Shown here piece after piece: positions 36,626-46,632 of a DNA stretch of 64,000 nt. The stretch comes from Prosthecobacter sp. (GTDB lineage: Bacteria; Verrucomicrobiota; Verrucomicrobiia; Verrucomicrobiales; Verrucomicrobiaceae). The stretch covers positions 1-64,000 of the forward strand of contig JAURHS010000005.1 of the NCBI GenBank assembly GCA_030833205.1, in the 5' to 3' direction. Every line of letters begins with the position of its first letter. Within the stretch, counting starts at the first letter, position 1. The notes below the pieces were generated by a model that saw only the letters and a list, made by a program, of their open reading frames with translations, had not been told where the DNA came from and searched no databases. The translations under genes were made by a program, and so were the position numbers.

Positions 36626-37636
36626 CTACAGGGGCAACTGTCCGGAGAGGCGGAAGTACTTCTCCGCAACGCGCAGGGCAATCCGACGCTCGAGACCGGG
36701 GTCAAGAAACTGATCCCAATGCCGTTTGCCCGCCTCGAGAATGGGCAGGGCTGCCTGGGGATTGCGGTTGTAGAAATCCATGACCTCGGGCAGGTCGCTG
36801 CCATCGGGGCGGATCTCCACATAGTGCACCCCGGCTTGCAGCCGACCCTCCATGAACCAGCTCTCCACGGTCGGCTTGGGCATCAGGCACAGGGAGTTGG
36901 AGGAGAGAATCCACTTGAGATTGGTGGCCACATCATTGCCCTCAAGGCTGATGATGTAGCGGTGGTCAAGCTGCCCCTGCTTCGACATGAAGGGCCGCCG
37001 GTGTGCGGCCTGTGCCTTGGGGCGAGTGTCTCCAATGTCGGTGTTGGGCAGGCCGCAGGCGGTGGCCAAAAAGGCCTGTCTTCTGGGCTGATGACAGGCA
37101 CCACGGAAGACCGCCAAGGGCTTCTTGTCCACGAAGGGCAGCTGGTCTTGGACACGCTGAAAATGCCGCAGACCATCGAGGTTGAGCAACACGCCGTGAT
37201 TGGGCAATGCACCGATGGGGCGGCTTTTGACAAAACTCGGTGCCGCCGGGTTGTGGCGATTATCGCCAAATTGATAGGCATAGCGCAGGGACTTCGGGAA
37301 GGAGCGGATGACCCGCTTGAAGTCCATGTAATAGCTGCTGTTGTAGGCCTTGTTCCAGTTCAGTCCAAAATGCCGCAGCGCCAGTCTGGCCACGCCACGA
37401 CGCAGCCAAAAGCCCTCCCAACTCATTTGGCGGTAGTTTTTTGCGGTCTCCGGCAGGGCAAAGGGTTGTTCGAGAGCCAGATAATAATCCACGCGGTCCC
37501 TGACCTGCCGCTCCTCCAACTCCGAGGCGCAGCGCAGTTCACCGGTCAAGCGCCGTTGCAGCAAGATGGCGGGAATCAACTGCCGAAGGGTGTGCGCAGA
37601 ATAGTACAGAAATTTGTCTGCATGCAGTCGCCTCAT
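36626..37636 (-). CDS. Glycosyltransferase family 90 (CAP10-like)
   Basis: KPLAVFRGACHQPRRQAF, HRYIISLEGNDVATNLKWILSSNSLCLMPKPTVESWFMEGRL. ATG at 37636 preferred over TTG at 37645. Confidence 0.82.
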   Translation of the reverse strand: MRRLHADKFLYYSAHTLRQLIPAILLQRRLTGELRCASELEERQVRDRVDYYLALEQPFALPETAKNYRQMSWEGFWLRRGVARLALRHFGLNWNKAYNSSYYMDFKRVIRSFPKSLRYAYQFGDNRHNPAAPSFVKSRPIGALPNHGVLLNLDGLRHFQRVQDQLPFVDKKPLAVFRGACHQPRRQAFLATACGLPNTDIGDTRPKAQAAHRRPFMSKQGQLDHRYIISLEGNDVATNLKWILSSNSLCLMPKPTVESWFMEGRLQAGVHYVEIRPDGSDLPEVMDFYNRNPQAALPILEAGKRHWDQFLDPGLERRIALRVAEKYFRLSGQLPL

Positions 37637-37704
37637 TGGAATCAAGCGTTAGCAGGCGCCGGCACGATCGCAAGGCCGGGTCGTTGCTGACCGTAATTTG
37701 GGGT

Positions 37705-40700
37705 ATGAATCGCTCCCTTCTTCTCGTCGGCATGGCGCTGGCTTTGGGCAGTATGCAGGCCCAACCTGTTTCCCAAAAGGTCAACCTCCTGGACAGCATC
37801 CGCGCCGGTGAGGTGGACTATCACATCAATCCCAAGGCCGATTTCCACGATGCGCCCAAGGATGTCTGGACCTTCAGCAAGGCCGGCGAGTTGGTGGTCA
37901 GTGGCCGTGGCTATGGCTATGTGGCCACCAAGAGGGATTACCGCGACTACCATCTGGTGCTCGAATTCAAATGGGGCGCGCGCACCTGGGGCAAGCGTGA
38001 GAAGGCGGCGCGCGACAACGGGATTTTGCTTCATGCCTATGGCCCACACGGCGCCTATGCCGACACCTGGATGGCCAGCATTGAGGCGCAGATCATCGAA
38101 GGCGGCGTGGGCGACATTCTGGTGCTCTCGCCGAAACTCGCCGATGGCAGCACCCTGACCACCTCACTGAGTGCCTCGTTTGTGTTGGACCGCGACAAGG
38201 AAAAAATCTGGAAGGAAGGCGCGCCAAGACAGACGGTGACCTCAGGCCGCATCAACTGGCGCGGCCGCGATGAGGACTGGAGCGATCGCGTGGGCTTCCG
38301 CGGCAGGCAGGATGTGGAGTCGCCGCCAGGAGATTGGAACCGTCTTGAGGTCATCGCCCGCGGTGATACGCTGGTGTATTATGTCAATGGAGCAAAGGTC
38401 AATGAAGCCTTTGATTGCAAGCCCTCACAGGGCAAGGTGCTGCTGCAGACCGAAGGCGCAGAGATGATCGTGCGCCGCTACGAGCTCTGGCCGCTGGACC
38501 AATTCAAGGAGAAGTGGTCAGCCATTGAGGCCAGTGGCGGCACCGACATCGACAGCGTGCGCGACGGTCAGGACAAACCCCTGACTCCCGAGCAATCGCT
38601 GGCCGCCATTGAACTCGATGGCGACTACGAGGCACAACTCGTCGCCGCTGAGCCACTGGTGGTGGACCCCGTGGAGTGCACCTGGGACGCCCAGGGCCGC
38701 ATGTATGTGGCTGACATGCGCGATTACCCCCTGGGACCGCCAGACCCCAATTTGCCTTGGCTCTCGCGCATTCAACTGCTGCGAGACAAGGACGGAGACG
38801 GCCGCATGGATGAGGCCGTCACCTTTGCTGATCATCTCGATCATGTGCAGGGTCTGCTGCCCTACGACGGCGGTCTGATCGCCACCACGCGCACCCAGAT
38901 TCTCTGGCTCAAGGACAACAATGGCGACGGCCGTGCCGATGTGCAACGCCCGCTGATTGGTGGCTTCAACCCGCGCCACAGCCAACTGCAGGTCAGCGCA
39001 CCGCGATGGGGCCCCGATGGCTGCGTGCACTTCAACAACGGTCTGGACGCCAAGGAAATCTACCCCTGGGACGCGCCGAAGGAAACCACCTCGGTGCCTG
39101 GCAGCAACTTCAAGTGGGACCCGCGCAGCGGCAAGATCACGCCCACCGGTGGCAAGGGGCAATACGGCGGCGGCTTCGACAGCTACGGACATCACTTCTA
39201 CTGCAGCAACCGCAACCCGCTGATGTTCACTGTCCTGCCCCATGAGGCCATGCTGCGCAACCCGCGCGCCGGCATCAGTGACAACAGCGAAAACATTGCC
39301 CCCTACGGTGCGGAAACCCGCGTGTACCCCCTGCAAATCACCCACACCACAGCCGACGCTCACGCTGGCACCAACACCGCCTGCTGTGGTCTGGGGGTTT
39401 ACCGGGGGCAACTCATGAAGGAACTGCACAACCAGGTCTTTGTGCCCGATCCCACCGGACAATTGATCACCCGCTACGAGGTCAAGCCCGAGGGCTCCTC
39501 GCTCAAGGCCCAGCGCATCGGCAAGCGCAGCGAGTTTTTCCGCAGCCGCGATGAATGGTGCCGCCCCGTGAACTTCACCACCGGCCCCGATGAAGCCATT
39601 TATGTCTGCGACATCTATCGCCGCTGGATTGACCACGCGCGCTTCTTCCCCGAGTCCTTCGTCAAGACCCACGACATTCGTCAGGGTGAGCGCCATGGCC
39701 GCATCTGGCGCATCGTGCCCAAGGGCTTCAAGGCCCGTGCCATTGCCGATGGCCGCTTCCACGCCGTGCCTGAAAGTGGCTGGGGCGAGCAACCCGCCGA
39801 GCATCCCCAGCGCGCCGCCATGCTCGCCGCAGCCAAGCTCAGCGAGCCCAAGGAAATCGCCGCCCTGCTGAGCCAATATCCCGAAGACCCCTGGATGGCC
39901 AAGATGGCGGCCAGTGTCAGCGCGGGCAGGATGGGTCAGGTGCTCGCCGCACTCAAGGCCGACTTCTTCGCCCAGGCCAGCAACAACCGCAGCTCCACCC
40001 TGAGACTCTTCGTTGCCGGGGCGCTGGCCGATGCCAAGGGCGATGCGGATGCGGATCTCCTTGCCGCCCTGAGCCTGTTGGACAAAAACCCAGGCAAGCT
40101 GACTTGGTGGAAGCCCTCAATCCTGCTTGGTTTGGGGCGCTGGTCCGCCGGGGCCAAGGGCGCGGTTGGCGAGGAATTGGCGAAACTCAACGCTGCGGTG
40201 GTCAAGGCCGCAGCTGATGCCAGCACGCCGTTGGATGAGAAGCTGGCCATCCTACCCATCTTGGCACAGCGCAGCTTTGCCCAGGTTGAGCCATTGCTGG
40301 AGGGTTGGCTTGAGGCACGCCAGCCCGCAGCCCTGCAACAGGGTGCCCTGGAGTTGTTGCGCAAGTATGCCGCCACCCAAAGCAGCGCCCTCATCTACCG
40401 GTTGTTGGAGCGCAGCGGCCCCAGCCTGCGCCGCGAACTGGTGCCCATCCTCACCGCCAATGCGAGCACGGCATTGGCCTTGTTCAAGCAGATGGAAACG
40501 GGTCGCTACCCCAAGGCCTGGGTGGATGTGGAAACGCGTTGGCGTTATCAGCGTGGCAGCGGTGAAATGACCGACCTGGCGCGACGCCTCTTCGGTCAGA
40601 GCAGCGCAGACCGTGCCGCGGTGCTCAAGACCTATGAATCTGCTGCCCTTGCCCGCGGCGATGCCGCGCGCGGCAAACAGGTGTTTTCCAGTGTCTGCAT

Positions 40701-41058
40701 CAGTTGCCACCGCAAGGATGAGCTGGGGGTGGATGTTGGCCCCTCACTGGCCGATGTGAAGGTCAAGCCCCGCGAGGCCCTGCTCACTGACATCCTCGAC
40801 CCCAACCGCATGTTTGAGGCGCGTTGGAGTGCCTATCAGGTCGAGACCAGGGATGGTCGCAGCTTGAGCGGTTTGATCGCCGAGGAAACGCCGGACCAAA
40901 TCGTCCTGGTGATGATGGGCGGCATTCGCGAGACCTTGCCACGCAGCGCCATCACCAGCATGAAGAGTCTGGATCGCTCGCTCATGCCCCTGGGTCTTGA
41001 GGCGGCGATCACCCCGGATCAAATGCGCGACCTGCTCAGCTTTCTGACCGCCTCCTGA
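37705..41058 (+). CDS. DUF1080 (3-keto-disaccharide hydrolase-like) fused to PVC-type membrane-bound dehydrogenase with C-terminal cytochrome c
   Basis: Signal peptide MNRSLLLVGMALALGSMQAQ; DUF1080-like YHLVLEFKWG..DNGILLH..EAQIIEGG; dehydrogenase EPLVVDPVECTWDAQGRMYVADMRDYP; heme CISCH at 40696-40710. Confidence 0.85.
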   Translation: MNRSLLLVGMALALGSMQAQPVSQKVNLLDSIRAGEVDYHINPKADFHDAPKDVWTFSKAGELVVSGRGYGYVATKRDYRDYHLVLEFKWGARTWGKREKAARDNGILLHAYGPHGAYADTWMASIEAQIIEGGVGDILVLSPKLADGSTLTTSLSASFVLDRDKEKIWKEGAPRQTVTSGRINWRGRDEDWSDRVGFRGRQDVESPPGDWNRLEVIARGDTLVYYVNGAKVNEAFDCKPSQGKVLLQTEGAEMIVRRYELWPLDQFKEKWSAIEASGGTDIDSVRDGQDKPLTPEQSLAAIELDGDYEAQLVAAEPLVVDPVECTWDAQGRMYVADMRDYPLGPPDPNLPWLSRIQLLRDKDGDGRMDEAVTFADHLDHVQGLLPYDGGLIATTRTQILWLKDNNGDGRADVQRPLIGGFNPRHSQLQVSAPRWGPDGCVHFNNGLDAKEIYPWDAPKETTSVPGSNFKWDPRSGKITPTGGKGQYGGGFDSYGHHFYCSNRNPLMFTVLPHEAMLRNPRAGISDNSENIAPYGAETRVYPLQITHTTADAHAGTNTACCGLGVYRGQLMKELHNQVFVPDPTGQLITRYEVKPEGSSLKAQRIGKRSEFFRSRDEWCRPVNFTTGPDEAIYVCDIYRRWIDHARFFPESFVKTHDIRQGERHGRIWRIVPKGFKARAIADGRFHAVPESGWGEQPAEHPQRAAMLAAAKLSEPKEIAALLSQYPEDPWMAKMAASVSAGRMGQVLAALKADFFAQASNNRSSTLRLFVAGALADAKGDADADLLAALSLLDKNPGKLTWWKPSILLGLGRWSAGAKGAVGEELAKLNAAVVKAAADASTPLDEKLAILPILAQRSFAQVEPLLEGWLEARQPAALQQGALELLRKYAATQSSALIYRLLERSGPSLRRELVPILTANASTALALFKQMETGRYPKAWVDVETRWRYQRGSGEMTDLARRLFGQSSADRAAVLKTYESAALARGDAARGKQVFSSVCISCHRKDELGVDVGPSLADVKVKPREALLTDILDPNRMFEARWSAYQVETRDGRSLSGLIAEETPDQIVLVMMGGIRETLPRSAITSMKSLDRSLMPLGLEAAITPDQMRDLLSFLTAS

Positions 41059-41062
41059 GGCG

Positions 41063-41078
41063 GGCTTGAGTCCAAGCC
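41063..41078. terminator. Short inverted repeat between convergent genes
   Basis: GGCTTG-agtc-CAAGCC. Confidence 0.35.
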
Positions 41079-41092
41079 ATGCGGCGAAGGCC

Positions 41093-42508
41093 TTAGGCCA
41101 TCACTTCCTTGACCACCTCACCGGCCACATCGGTGAGGCGGAAATCGCGACCGGCATACCGGAAGGTCAGGCGCTCGTGGTCCACCCCCAGCAGGTGCAG
41201 CATGGTGGCGTGCAGGTCGTGGATGTGAACCTTGTTTTCCTGGGCAAACCAACCGTAATCATCGGTGGAGCCATGGGCAAATCCTGGGCGTACACCGCCG
41301 CCGGCCATCCACATCGTGAACCCATGGGGGTTGTGGTCGCGACCGTCCTTGCCCTGCGCCGTGGGCGTGCGCCCAAACTCGCCGCCCCAGAGCACCAGCG
41401 TGTCCTCCAGCAAGCCTCGACTGCGCAAATCGCGCAGCAAGCCGGCAATGGGTTTGTCCACCTCGGCAGCGTTCTTGCTGTGTCCCTTGTAGAGATTGCC
41501 GTGCTGATCCCACTGCACCTCGCTGTCGCTGTGCGTCACCTGCACGAAGCGCACGCCGCGTTCCAAAAAGCGCCTGGCCATCAGACACTGGCGACCAAAG
41601 GGCGCGGTGACCGGATTGTCCAGGCCGTAGAGTCGGTGCGTGGCTGCGCTTTCACGCGAGATGTCCTGCGTCTCAGGCATGGTGCCCTGCATGCGAAAGG
41701 CCAACTCGAAGCTGCTGATGCGTCCTTCCAGCGCGGCATTGGCTCCGGCCTGCTCCAAATGCTGCGCATTGGCCTGCGCCAGAAAGTCGAGTTGCAGGCG
41801 CTGCTCCCGCGCACTCAAGCGCGGGTTGACGATGTGGCGAACCATGGCCTGGCTGGAGTCCACACTGGCATTGCCAATCGGGGTGCCCTGAGTCCAGGCG
41901 GGCAGGAAGGCTGCGCCCCAATTGTTGACGCCGCCATGGGCCAAGGTGGGGCAGATGGTGATGAAGCCTGGCAGGTTGTTGTTCTCGCTGCCCAAGCCGT
42001 AAACCACCCAGGAGCCCATGCTGGGGCGCACCTGCGTGTCGCTGCCGGTGTGCAATTTCAACAGCGCGCCACCATGCGCCGGATTGGTGCCATGCAGGGA
42101 GCGCACCACACAGAGCTCATCCACCATCTTGGCCACCTCGGGAAACAACTCGCTGACCGGCAGGCCGCTTTGCCCGTGTTGCTTGAAGCTCCAAGGCGAC
42201 TTGAGCAACTTGCCCGTGGCGGCAAAGGTCACGCGCGGGGTCTTGAATGGATAGGGCTTGCCATCATCGCGCTGCAACAAGGGCTTGGGGTCAAAGGTGT
42301 CCACCGCGGAGGGACCGCCCTTCATGAACAAAAAAATCACGCGCTTGGCGCGGGGAGCATGGCGCGCCGCCTTGGCCAGCACCGGATTATTGCCCTCGGC
42401 GGCAAGCAGACCCTGCAGGGCCAGCATGCCGAAGCCTGCCGCCCCCTGCCCCAACCACTGACGACGGCTGAAGGGCTGTCCTGATTGCAAGGAGGCGAAG
42501 GGGTTCAT
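41093..42508 (-). CDS. DUF1501 domain-containing protein
   Basis: SRRQWLGQGAAGFGMLALQGLL; IFLFMKGGPSAVDTFDPKP; LVLWGGEFGRTPTAQG. ATGA overlap with upstream gene fixes the start at 42508. Confidence 0.88.
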   Translation of the reverse strand: MNPFASLQSGQPFSRRQWLGQGAAGFGMLALQGLLAAEGNNPVLAKAARHAPRAKRVIFLFMKGGPSAVDTFDPKPLLQRDDGKPYPFKTPRVTFAATGKLLKSPWSFKQHGQSGLPVSELFPEVAKMVDELCVVRSLHGTNPAHGGALLKLHTGSDTQVRPSMGSWVVYGLGSENNNLPGFITICPTLAHGGVNNWGAAFLPAWTQGTPIGNASVDSSQAMVRHIVNPRLSAREQRLQLDFLAQANAQHLEQAGANAALEGRISSFELAFRMQGTMPETQDISRESAATHRLYGLDNPVTAPFGRQCLMARRFLERGVRFVQVTHSDSEVQWDQHGNLYKGHSKNAAEVDKPIAGLLRDLRSRGLLEDTLVLWGGEFGRTPTAQGKDGRDHNPHGFTMWMAGGGVRPGFAHGSTDDYGWFAQENKVHIHDLHATMLHLLGVDHERLTFRYAGRDFRLTDVAGEVVKEVMA

Positions 42509-45282
42509 GGCAGATAAATGAATTCGTTGCTGGCCATCAGACTTTGGCAAAGCAGCGCCAAGCCGCGCTGCCCACCCTGCGCGAGAATGTTCTTGGCTCG
42601 CTGCCACTCGGCCTCAGCGGGGCTGCGTCCATACGCAAGCTGCCAGGCCCGATCCACGCGTGCCCGGTCATCGGCTCCGGGGCGCTCGCGCATCAGCCTT
42701 GAGGCCATGGCCTCCGCGCTGTCCATCACCACCGGGGCGTTGAGCAAAATCAGGGCCTGTGGAGCGACCACCGTGGCGTTGCGACTGCCCGTGGGCATGG
42801 TGGGATCCGGGTAATCGAACTGCTCCAAGATGTCGTAAAGATGATTGCGGATGATGGGCAGATAAAGCGCGCGACGCGGGCTCTCGTAGCGGGTGTGATC
42901 ACGGGAGGTGTGATTGAAGACAAACTCGCGATTGCGCAGAGGGATGGTTTTGCCGCCGACTTCAAGACTGAGCGTGCCTGCCATCTGCAGCATGGCATCG
43001 CGCAACTGCTCGGCCTCCAAACGCTGCACCGGGAATCTCCAAAGCAGACGGTTTTCCGGGTCCAGCTCCGTGGGGTCTGTGGCACTGCTCGGGGCCTGGG
43101 CCGCAGGATGGCGTGAGGCCATCTGATAGACGCTGCTGTTCATGAGCAGGCGATGCATTTCCTTCCAGGACCAACCGCGCTCCACCAACTGCATGGCCAA
43201 CCAATCGAGAAGCTGCGGATGCGAGGGGCGATCGCCCAGCACTCCAAAATTCTCAGTGCTGCCCACCAACCCGCGACCAAAGTGCCAGCGCCAGAGACGA
43301 TTGGCCAACACCCGCGCGGTGAGGGGATGCTCGCCGCTGACCAGCCAGCGCGCCAATTGCAGGCGGCCACTTTGCTTCTGCGGAAAAACCGCAGGCACGC
43401 TGGTGGAGCGCATCACCACCGGGAAGGCCCGCTCCACTTCGCGGCCCAAGGTCAGGTAACTGCCGCGGATGTGAATCGGCATCTTGGGCACTGTCGGCCC
43501 CTCCGCCACGCCCATGAAGCCGGGCAGATCCGGTTGCCCGGACTCGCGCCTCATGGCCTCCTCTTGCATGGCCTCGAGCTGCGCCAACACCGGTGCATCC
43601 AAGGCATGGGCATCCTTGTCGGGAATGGTGAGGATGCCGGCCAAGTCCTCGAGTGCCGCCTTGGCCTGCTGCACTGCAGCCGGCAGGGATGGCGCTTTGT
43701 CCTTGACGGCGCGGGCCTTGAGGGCGGCAGCAAACAAGGGCGCGTAATGGGCGCGCAGGGCTTTTTCATCGCGCCTTTTGAAGGCCTCATGCCAGGGCAC
43801 GAAGAAGGGATTGCCGCGTTGTTTGACCAACACCAGGCGACACTGCAGCAGGTAGCGCGGACGCAGACCGCGCTGCTGAGCGAGAGCCTGCACGGCATCA
43901 AAGCCAGGATCATCCGGAAGTTGCAGGGCCGCTGCGAGATAATCCACGGCTCCCTCATCCAACTGTCGGCGCAGTTCGGCACGGGCCTTGGCGGCAAACT
44001 CCGTCACTGTTTTGCGCTGCGCAGCAAGCATGGCATCGCGCTGCGCCTTTTCCTTTGTCTGCTCAGGCGTGGCCAGGGAATGCTCAAAGGCAAACTTGAT
44101 GGCGCCCATTTTTTCATCGGCCAAGGAGCGCGTGCTGCGGAAGATTGCCGCCATGGAGTAATAGTCGGCTTGGCTGATGGGGTCGAACTTGTGGTCGTGG
44201 CAGCGCGCGCAGCCAAAGGTCATGCCGAGGAAGGCCTTGCCCAGGGTGTCGAGCTGCTCGTCAATGATGTCCAATTGCATCTTCTGCACATCGGGCTCAG
44301 CCAGCACTCGTCCGCCCAAGGCCAGAAAACCCAGGGCCGCCAAGCTCTCGTGGCGCGAGGCCTCATCGCGGTTGGGGAGAAGATCGCCGGCCAACTGCTC
44401 AATGACGAATTCGTCATAGGGCTTGTCTTGGTTGAAGGCGCGCACCACATAATCGCGGTAGCGCCAGGCATGACCGAAGGCGATGTTCTCGTCCATGCCG
44501 TTGGAGTCGGCGTAACGCGCCACATCCAGCCAATGTCGGCCCCAGCGCTCCCCATAAGCCGGTGAGGACAGCAGCCGCTCCACCAGGCGAGAGAAGGCAT
44601 CGGGGCGCTCATCGGCCACAAAGGCAGCCACCTCCTCGGGGCTTGGCATCAAGCCGGTGAGGTCCTGGGTGGCACGGCGGATCAACTCCTGCTTCTCCGC
44701 CATCGGCGCCGGCGTCAGGCCCTTGGCCTCCAACTCGGCGAGCACGAAGGCATCCACGGGGGAGCGCACCCACTCGCTGCGCTGCACCCGCGGCAGGGCT
44801 ACGGGCTGCACCGGCTTGAAGGACCAGAAATCGCGCCCCCTCTCCGCGCTCATGCCCATGCCGCCCTCGGCCTTGGCCACTGCGGGAGCCTCGACACGGG
44901 GGTCAGGAGCGCCCATGGCCACCCAGCGCTCCAGCGCAGCGATTTCGGCCTTGGGCAACTGCCCCTTGGGAGGCATCTTGAGATCATCGTGCTGGTAACG
45001 CACGGCCTCGATGATCCGGCTCTCCTCCGGCTTGCCGGCCACCAAGGCCGGGCCGCTGTCTCCGCCGCTGAGCAGTCCCGCGCGGCTGTCCATCACCAAG
45101 CCACCCTTCTTCTTGCCCTTGCTGTTGTGGCACTCAATGCACTTGGCCTCGAACAGGGGGCGAATGCTCTTTTCAAAAAACTCCAGTCCCTGAGGCTGCG
45201 GCACTGCAGCGCGCAGACCCATGGCGGGCAAGGCCAGCAGGGCCAGCCAGCCCAGACGGGGCAATGGGCGTTCGGTCTTCAT
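42505..45282 (-). CDS. PSD1 and planctomycete-type cytochrome c domain protein (DUF1549/DUF1553)
   Basis: Heme CIECH; WVRSPVDAFVLAELEAKGLTP; GCARCHDHKFDPISQADYY; MNSSVYQMASRH; NPLAR-like LTARVLANRLWRWHFG. Confidence 0.92.
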   Translation of the reverse strand: MKTERPLPRLGWLALLALPAMGLRAAVPQPQGLEFFEKSIRPLFEAKCIECHNSKGKKKGGLVMDSRAGLLSGGDSGPALVAGKPEESRIIEAVRYQHDDLKMPPKGQLPKAEIAALERWVAMGAPDPRVEAPAVAKAEGGMGMSAERGRDFWSFKPVQPVALPRVQRSEWVRSPVDAFVLAELEAKGLTPAPMAEKQELIRRATQDLTGLMPSPEEVAAFVADERPDAFSRLVERLLSSPAYGERWGRHWLDVARYADSNGMDENIAFGHAWRYRDYVVRAFNQDKPYDEFVIEQLAGDLLPNRDEASRHESLAALGFLALGGRVLAEPDVQKMQLDIIDEQLDTLGKAFLGMTFGCARCHDHKFDPISQADYYSMAAIFRSTRSLADEKMGAIKFAFEHSLATPEQTKEKAQRDAMLAAQRKTVTEFAAKARAELRRQLDEGAVDYLAAALQLPDDPGFDAVQALAQQRGLRPRYLLQCRLVLVKQRGNPFFVPWHEAFKRRDEKALRAHYAPLFAAALKARAVKDKAPSLPAAVQQAKAALEDLAGILTIPDKDAHALDAPVLAQLEAMQEEAMRRESGQPDLPGFMGVAEGPTVPKMPIHIRGSYLTLGREVERAFPVVMRSTSVPAVFPQKQSGRLQLARWLVSGEHPLTARVLANRLWRWHFGRGLVGSTENFGVLGDRPSHPQLLDWLAMQLVERGWSWKEMHRLLMNSSVYQMASRHPAAQAPSSATDPTELDPENRLLWRFPVQRLEAEQLRDAMLQMAGTLSLEVGGKTIPLRNREFVFNHTSRDHTRYESPRRALYLPIIRNHLYDILEQFDYPDPTMPTGSRNATVVAPQALILLNAPVVMDSAEAMASRLMRERPGADDRARVDRAWQLAYGRSPAEAEWQRAKNILAQGGQRGLALLCQSLMASNEFIYLP

Positions 45283-45362
45283 GGGGGGTCTGGAGAACTA
45301 CGGCCAGCCGCCAGCACTTTTGTCACGGCTGGGGCAGGTTGCGGCAGAGTGCAGAAAATCCG

Positions 45363-45390
45363 TGGACAGCCCCACTGGCAATCGTAGCAT
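45363..45390 (+). promoter_or_regulatory. Putative sigma70-type promoter for the small zinc-ribbon gene
   Basis: TGGACA-N16-TAGCAT; ATG at 45409. Confidence 0.3.
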
Positions 45391-45408
45391 GGTCAACAGC
45401 ATTCCCCC

Positions 45409-45645
45409 ATGAGCGAGTCACCCACGCCTGCCAATGACCGTGCCAAGCAAGCCGAAAAAATTGCGCGTAACCCGCAGCAATACAAGGTCTGTGAGGCCTG
45501 CGGCAGCATCGTGACCCTGCGCGCGGTGACCTGCCCAAGTTGCCACGGTTACCGCTTCGACGGTAGCCTGCCCAGAGTGGTGGCCCAAGCGCGGGAGCTT
45601 GCCCTGCGCGCTGCAAACTCCGTGCTCTCCTCAGACCTTCAATGA
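45409..45645 (+). CDS. Small zinc-ribbon-like protein
   Basis: YKVCEACGSIVTLRAVTCPSCHGYRF (two CxxC pairs). Confidence 0.65.
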   Translation: MSESPTPANDRAKQAEKIARNPQQYKVCEACGSIVTLRAVTCPSCHGYRFDGSLPRVVAQARELALRAANSVLSSDLQ

Positions 45646-45669
45646 GCCTGGCTCAAGGCCCCCAGCGTC

Positions 45670-46566
45670 ATGTGTCCTGAAGCACCCTGCGGCCAATCGG
45701 GCACAGCCTCCAGCGCAAGGTCTCTGGCCTGTCTGGGGCCCGAGGGCAGTTTTTCCCATCTGCTGGCGGGCAAGCTCAAGGCCGGGGAGGGCGAACGCAT
45801 CGGCCCCATTGTGCCGCTGCCCTCGATTGGCGAGGTGTTCGATTATCTCGCCACTCAGCCTGATGCGCTGGGCTTGGTGCCCATCGAGAACAGCTCTGGC
45901 GGGTTCATCATTGATACCGTGGATCGGCTTCTTGATGAGCGCTGCCAGCTGCAGATTCAGGAGGAACTGACTCTCGAAGTGCGCTTGGCACTGATGGGAA
46001 AGGCCAGCAATCAGCAGGTGCTGCAAATCCACTCCCATGCCATGCCCTTCTTTCATTGCGATGAGTGGCTGCAACAGCACTACCCGAAGGTGCAGCGGGT
46101 GACCGCGTCGAGCACGGCGGCAGCGGCCATGGCCGTGCAGGCCTCAACGATCACCCAAGGCCTCAGCGCCATTGGCCCAGGGCCTACAGCCGCGGCCTAT
46201 GGCCTGCAGATCCTCTGTGAGCACATCGCACCAGAGGTTCTCAACCTGACTCAGTTCTATCTCATCGGCCATGGGGCTGGGGCCTGCAGCAACCCGGCGC
46301 AGCGCACTGCTCTGGCCGTGGATCTTCCCGATCGCCCAGGCAGCCTCTGCCGTTTCCTTACCCCCCTGAGCCAGGCCGGCATCAACCTCAAGCGCCTGGA
46401 ATCACGCCCCCTGCGCGGCAAGCCCAATCAGTACCGTTTCTTCCTCGAGCTCGAAGGCGAGCCCGCGCAGGACTGCTTCCTCGAGGCCTTGGAGCAAACC
46501 CGACGCGACGGCGCGCAACTCCGGGTCCTCGGCAGCTTCGCCGCCCATCGTCGTTTTCGAAGCTGA
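45670..46566 (+). CDS. pheA: Prephenate dehydratase with ACT domain
   Basis: CLGPEGSFSHLLAG, GLVPIENSSGG, VTASSTAAAA, ACT-type LDRPGSL-like DLPDRPGSLCRFLTPL and LKRLESRP. Confidence 0.9.
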   Translation: MCPEAPCGQSGTASSARSLACLGPEGSFSHLLAGKLKAGEGERIGPIVPLPSIGEVFDYLATQPDALGLVPIENSSGGFIIDTVDRLLDERCQLQIQEELTLEVRLALMGKASNQQVLQIHSHAMPFFHCDEWLQQHYPKVQRVTASSTAAAAMAVQASTITQGLSAIGPGPTAAAYGLQILCEHIAPEVLNLTQFYLIGHGAGACSNPAQRTALAVDLPDRPGSLCRFLTPLSQAGINLKRLESRPLRGKPNQYRFFLELEGEPAQDCFLEALEQTRRDGAQLRVLGSFAAHRRFRS

Positions 46567-46632
46567 GCGCCTGCGCCAAGAGGCCATGCATCCCTGGCGC
46601 GTAATACCTCCCCAAAACCCCCTCTTCAGTCC

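Noticed and set aside
41066-42484. 472-aa plus-strand ORF
   Set aside because: Antisense to the DUF1501 gene (41093-42508); His/Gln/Ala-rich shadow translation.
43153-44565. 470-aa plus-strand ORF
   Set aside because: Antisense to the PSD1 gene, which has strong motifs; no independent support.
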